This document shows positions 61,680 to 64,000 of a stretch of 64,000 nucleotides of DNA, in pieces. Position numbers and translations under genes: made by a program. Position 1 is the first letter of the stretch, and every line of letters begins with the position of its first letter. Origin of the DNA: Litoditis marina (Eukaryota > Nematoda > Chromadorea > Rhabditida > Rhabditidae); contig OZ038435.1 of the NCBI GenBank assembly GCA_964036275.1, positions 28,191,521 through 28,255,520 on the forward strand. The letters are read 5' to 3'. The notes beneath the pieces were generated by a model that made no database searches, was not told the origin of the DNA, and saw nothing but the letters and a program-made list of their open reading frames with translations.

Positions 61680-64000
61680 ATGTAGTGCTCTCGATAACGC
61701 TCTCTGTTGTTGTACCAGCACTCTTCGGTGTTTCGGTGGTAGTTATTTCTGTTGCATCAGAACTGGTTTCGGTAGTGGTTTCATCTGAACGTATGTTGAA
61801 AGTTCTGGCGTCTAGTATTGGTTTAATTTCAGAAGGAATTGAGTTATCGCTAAACTTGTAATTTTATGGACTCGCTGTAACTGTAAAGTGATCACCTTCA
61901 GATGAAGTGCTCTCGATAACGCTCTCTGTTGTTGTACCAGCACTCTTTGGTGTTTCGGTGGTAGTTATTTCTGTTGCGTCAGAACTGGGTTTGGTAGTGG
62001 TTTCATCTGAACGTATGTTAAAAGTTCTGGCACCTAGTGTTGGTGTAATTTCAGAAAGAATTGGGTTATCGCTAAACTTGTAATTTTATGGACTCGCTTT
62101 AACTGTAAAATGATCACCTCCAGATGTAGTGCTCTCGATAACGCTCTCTGTTGTTGTACCAGCACTCTTTGGTGTTTCGGTGGTAGTTATTTCTGTTGCG
62201 TCAGAACTGGGTTTTGTAGTGGTTTCATCTGAACGTATGTTGAAAGTTCTGGCGTCTAGTATTGGTTTAATTTCAGAAAGAATTGAGTTATCGCTAAACT
62301 TGTAATTTTATAGACTCGCTGTAACTGTAAAGTGATCACCTCCAGAAGTAGTGCTCTCGATAACGCTCTCTGTTGTTGTACCAGCACTCTTTGGTGTTTC
62401 GGTGGTAGTTATTTCTGTTGCATCAGAACTGGTTTCGGTAGTGGTTTCATCTGAACGTATGTTGAAAGTTCTGGCGTCTAGTATTGGTTTAATTTCAGAA
62501 GGAATTGAGTTATCGCTAAACTTGTAATTTTATGGACTCGCTGTAACTGTAAAGTAATCACCTCCAGATGTAGTGCTCTCGATAACGCTCTCTGTTGTTG
62601 TACCAGCACTCTTCGGTGTTTCGGTGGTAGTTATTTCTGTTGCATCAGAACTGGTTTCGGTAGTGGTTTCATCTGAACGTATGTTGAAAGTTCTGGCGTC
62701 TAGTATTGGTTTAATTTCAGAAGGAATTGAGTTATCGCTAAACTTGTAATTTTATGGACTCGCTGTAACTGTGAAGTGATCACCTCCAGTTGTAGTGCTC
62801 TCGATAACGCTCTCTGTTGTTGTACCAGCACTCTTTGGTGTTTCGGTGGTAGTTATTTCTGTTGCATCAGAACTGGTTTCGGTTGTGGTTTCATCTGAAC
62901 GTATGTTGAAAGTTCTGGCGTCTAGTATTGGTTTAATTTCAGAAGGAATTGAGTTATCGCTAAACTTGTAATTTTATGGACTCGCTGTAACTGTAAAGTG
63001 ATCACCTTCAGATGTAGTGCTCTCGATAACGCTCTCTTTTGTTGTACCAGCACTCTTTGGTGTTTCGGTGGTAGTTATTTCTGTTGCGTCAGAACTGGGT
63101 TTGGTAGTGGTTTCATCTGAACGTATGTTAAAAGTTCTGGCACCTAGTGTTGGTGTAATTTCAGAAAGAATTGGGTTATCGCTAAACTTGTAATTTTATG
63201 GACTCGCTGTAACTGTAAAATGATCACCTCCAGATGTAGTGCTCTCGATAACGCTCTCTGTTGTTGTACCAGCACTCTTTGGTGTTTCGGTGGTAGTTAT
63301 TTCTGTTGCGTCAGAACTGGGTTTTGTAGTGGTTTCATCTGAACGTATGTTGAAAGTTCTGGCGTCTTGTATTGGTTTAATTTCAGAAAGAATTGAGTTA
63401 TCGCTAAACTTGTAATTTTATAGACTCGCTGTAACTGTAAAGTGATCACCTCCAGAAGTAGTGCTCTCGATAACGCTCTCTGTTGTTGTACCAGCACTCT
63501 TTGGTGTTTCGGTGGTAGTTATTTCTGTTGCATCAGAACTGGTTTCGGTAGTGGTTTCATCTGAACGTATGTTGAAAGTTCTGGCGTCTAGTATTGGTTT
63601 AATTTCAGAAGGAATTGAGTTATCGCTAAACTTGTAATTTTATGGACTCGCTGTAACTGTAAAGTAATCACCTCCAGATGTAGTGCTCTCGATAACGCTC
63701 TCTGTTGTTGTACCAGCACTCTTCGGTGTTTCGGTGGTAGTTATTTCTGTTGCATCAGAACTGGTTTCGGTAGTGGTTTCATCTGAACGTATGTTGAAAG
63801 TTCTGGCGTCTAGTATTGGTTTAATTTCAGAAGGAATTGAGTTATCGCTAAACTTGTAATTTTATGGACTCGCTGTAACTGTAAAGTGATCACCTTCAGA
63901 TGAAGTGCTCTCGATAACGCTCTCTGTTGTTGTACCAGCAATCGTTGGTGTTTCGGTGGTAGTTATTTCTGTTGCATCAGAACTGGTTTCGGTAGTGGTT
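61680..64000 (-). repeat. 1,110-bp five-unit block, two copies, in diverged right-end units
   Basis: The variant ggcacctagtgttggtg at 62029 recurs at 63139, tccagaag at 62342 recurs at 63452, and the tgttttg/gttttgtag variant near 62213 recurs near 63323, all about 1,110 bp apart. An older relative of the first marker is at 60915. Units here are all 222 bp, nearly all have TAA at the SS site, and many carry aaggaattgag (Leu to Pro in SEIKP's upstream segment), a form not seen elsewhere in the window. Confidence 0.75.

Larger units (their letters stand above)
1..64000 (-). repeat. Giant tandem array of a 219-222 bp coding-phase repeat (about 290 units)
   Basis: The same 219-222 bp unit recurs head to tail across the entire window with no interruption, inversion or spacer; 64,000/221 gives about 290 copies. 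Read on the minus strand each unit is 73 or 74 codons. The common 3-base length difference is two versus three ACA codons (TTE or TTTE) before the SVIES motif. The peptide is about 39% Ser+Thr, acidic, and has no Cys or Trp; a short hydrophobic stretch (YKFSDN, SEIKPILDARTFNI) alternates with a Thr-rich linker. Units differ at a limited set of recurring sites, so each copy is a combination of a few alternative cassettes, as expected of unequal crossover plus gene conversion. Recurrent TAA codons and small indels mean the array is not one open gene as assembled. It could be a coding minisatellite in a very large mucin-like gene, or a satellite derived from one. I do not recognise the protein family. 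Confidence 0.97.

Noticed and set aside
1..64000. CRISPR array
   Set aside because: Units are conserved along their whole 221-bp length; there are no unique spacers and the repeat is far too long.
1..64000. Centromeric alpha-satellite-like array with a CENP-B box
   Set aside because: Monomer size and higher-order structure would fit a centromeric satellite, but no CENP-B-box-like motif was found, the unit has coding phase, and no single higher-order period dominates.
1..64000. Bacterial giant adhesin gene with roughly 75-residue repeats
   Set aside because: There is no start codon, ribosome-binding site, anchor domain or flanking gene, and recurrent TAA and frameshifts break the frame every one to nine units.
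1..64000. Each unit as an exon plus a tiny intron that removes the TAA
   Set aside because: The possible GT...AG segment around the TAA (from the GTGATTAC to ACAAG or TTTAG) is 41 or 46 bases, not a multiple of three, and the same GT and AG exist in units without the stop.
1..64000. Transposable element or rRNA/tRNA genes within the array
   Set aside because: No interruption of the unit larger than the short ATT insertion is present, and no terminal repeats, transposase-like frames or RNA gene motifs were seen.
1..64000. The 8-bp palindrome gtgatcac in each DHF unit as a regulatory or recombination site
   Set aside because: It is just the Asp-His codon pair context and is lost (gtaatcac) in the many DYF units; nothing suggests a binding site.

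Overview
The whole 64 kb window is one uninterrupted tandem array. From the first base to the last it is a head-to-tail repeat of a 219-222 bp unit (about 290 copies, all in the same orientation). There is no spacer, unique flank, RNA gene, transposon, CRISPR array or recognisable promoter anywhere. Both ends of the window lie inside the array, so its true length is unknown and exceeds 64 kb.

On the minus strand each unit reads as 73 or 74 codons of a Ser/Thr-rich, acidic peptide with no Cys or Trp and with Met only in rare variants. It has a short hydrophobic segment (core YKFSDN-LILSEIKPILDARTFNI) and a Thr-rich linker (DETTTETSSDATEI, then TTTETPKSAG or TSPGTPKSAG, then TTTESVIESTTSGGD). 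Most length variation between units is a multiple of three (219 against 222 bp, plus 3- and 6-bp deletions). That suggests descent from, or residence in, a coding minisatellite of a mucin-like or fibrous repeat protein. The array as assembled is not one open gene. About half the units carry a TAA at the same codon (SS-TAA-NYKFSDN), smaller groups carry TAA at a second and third site, and many units have 1- or 2-base indels. The longest stop-free, frame-intact stretches are about 660 codons (7.88-9.86 kb) and about 520 codons (20.27-21.84 kb). Neither begins with a convincing ATG.

Layout. 0-6.4 kb: mixed TAA and TAA-free units, an (ATT)n insertion near 0.3 kb, a four-to-five-unit duplication at 1-2.8 kb and a tandem 1,546-bp duplication at 3.2-6.3 kb. 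6.36-11.43 kb: no in-frame TAA, broken only by two copies of one -1 deletion, containing a tandem 1,982-bp duplication. 11.4-20 kb: mixed units, with 10.4-12.1 kb copied again at 15.25-16.95 kb. 20-27 kb: four- and seven-unit higher-order patterns, including an 880-bp tandem duplication. 28.7-43 kb: units with a second TAA site, a 2.2-kb block copied 12.16 kb apart, a 1,106-bp five-unit block at 31-37 kb and a 2,211-bp ten-unit duplication at 37.9-41.7 kb. 43-57 kb: near-identical multi-unit blocks, including a frameshifted unit copied five times at 48.7-52.7 kb. 57-64 kb: more diverged units, four with a 2-base insertion, and a 1,110-bp five-unit block at the right end.

Organism. The structure (satellite-like array, higher-order repeats, no bacterial gene organisation) points to a eukaryote. 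One unit counted by hand is about 40% GC with roughly the CpG number expected from its base composition, which argues against a heavily CpG-methylated vertebrate. I cannot name a species or protein family. There are no genes 'working together' here. The interest lies in how the repeat evolves (unequal exchange, block duplication, gene conversion) and in whether any of it is translated.
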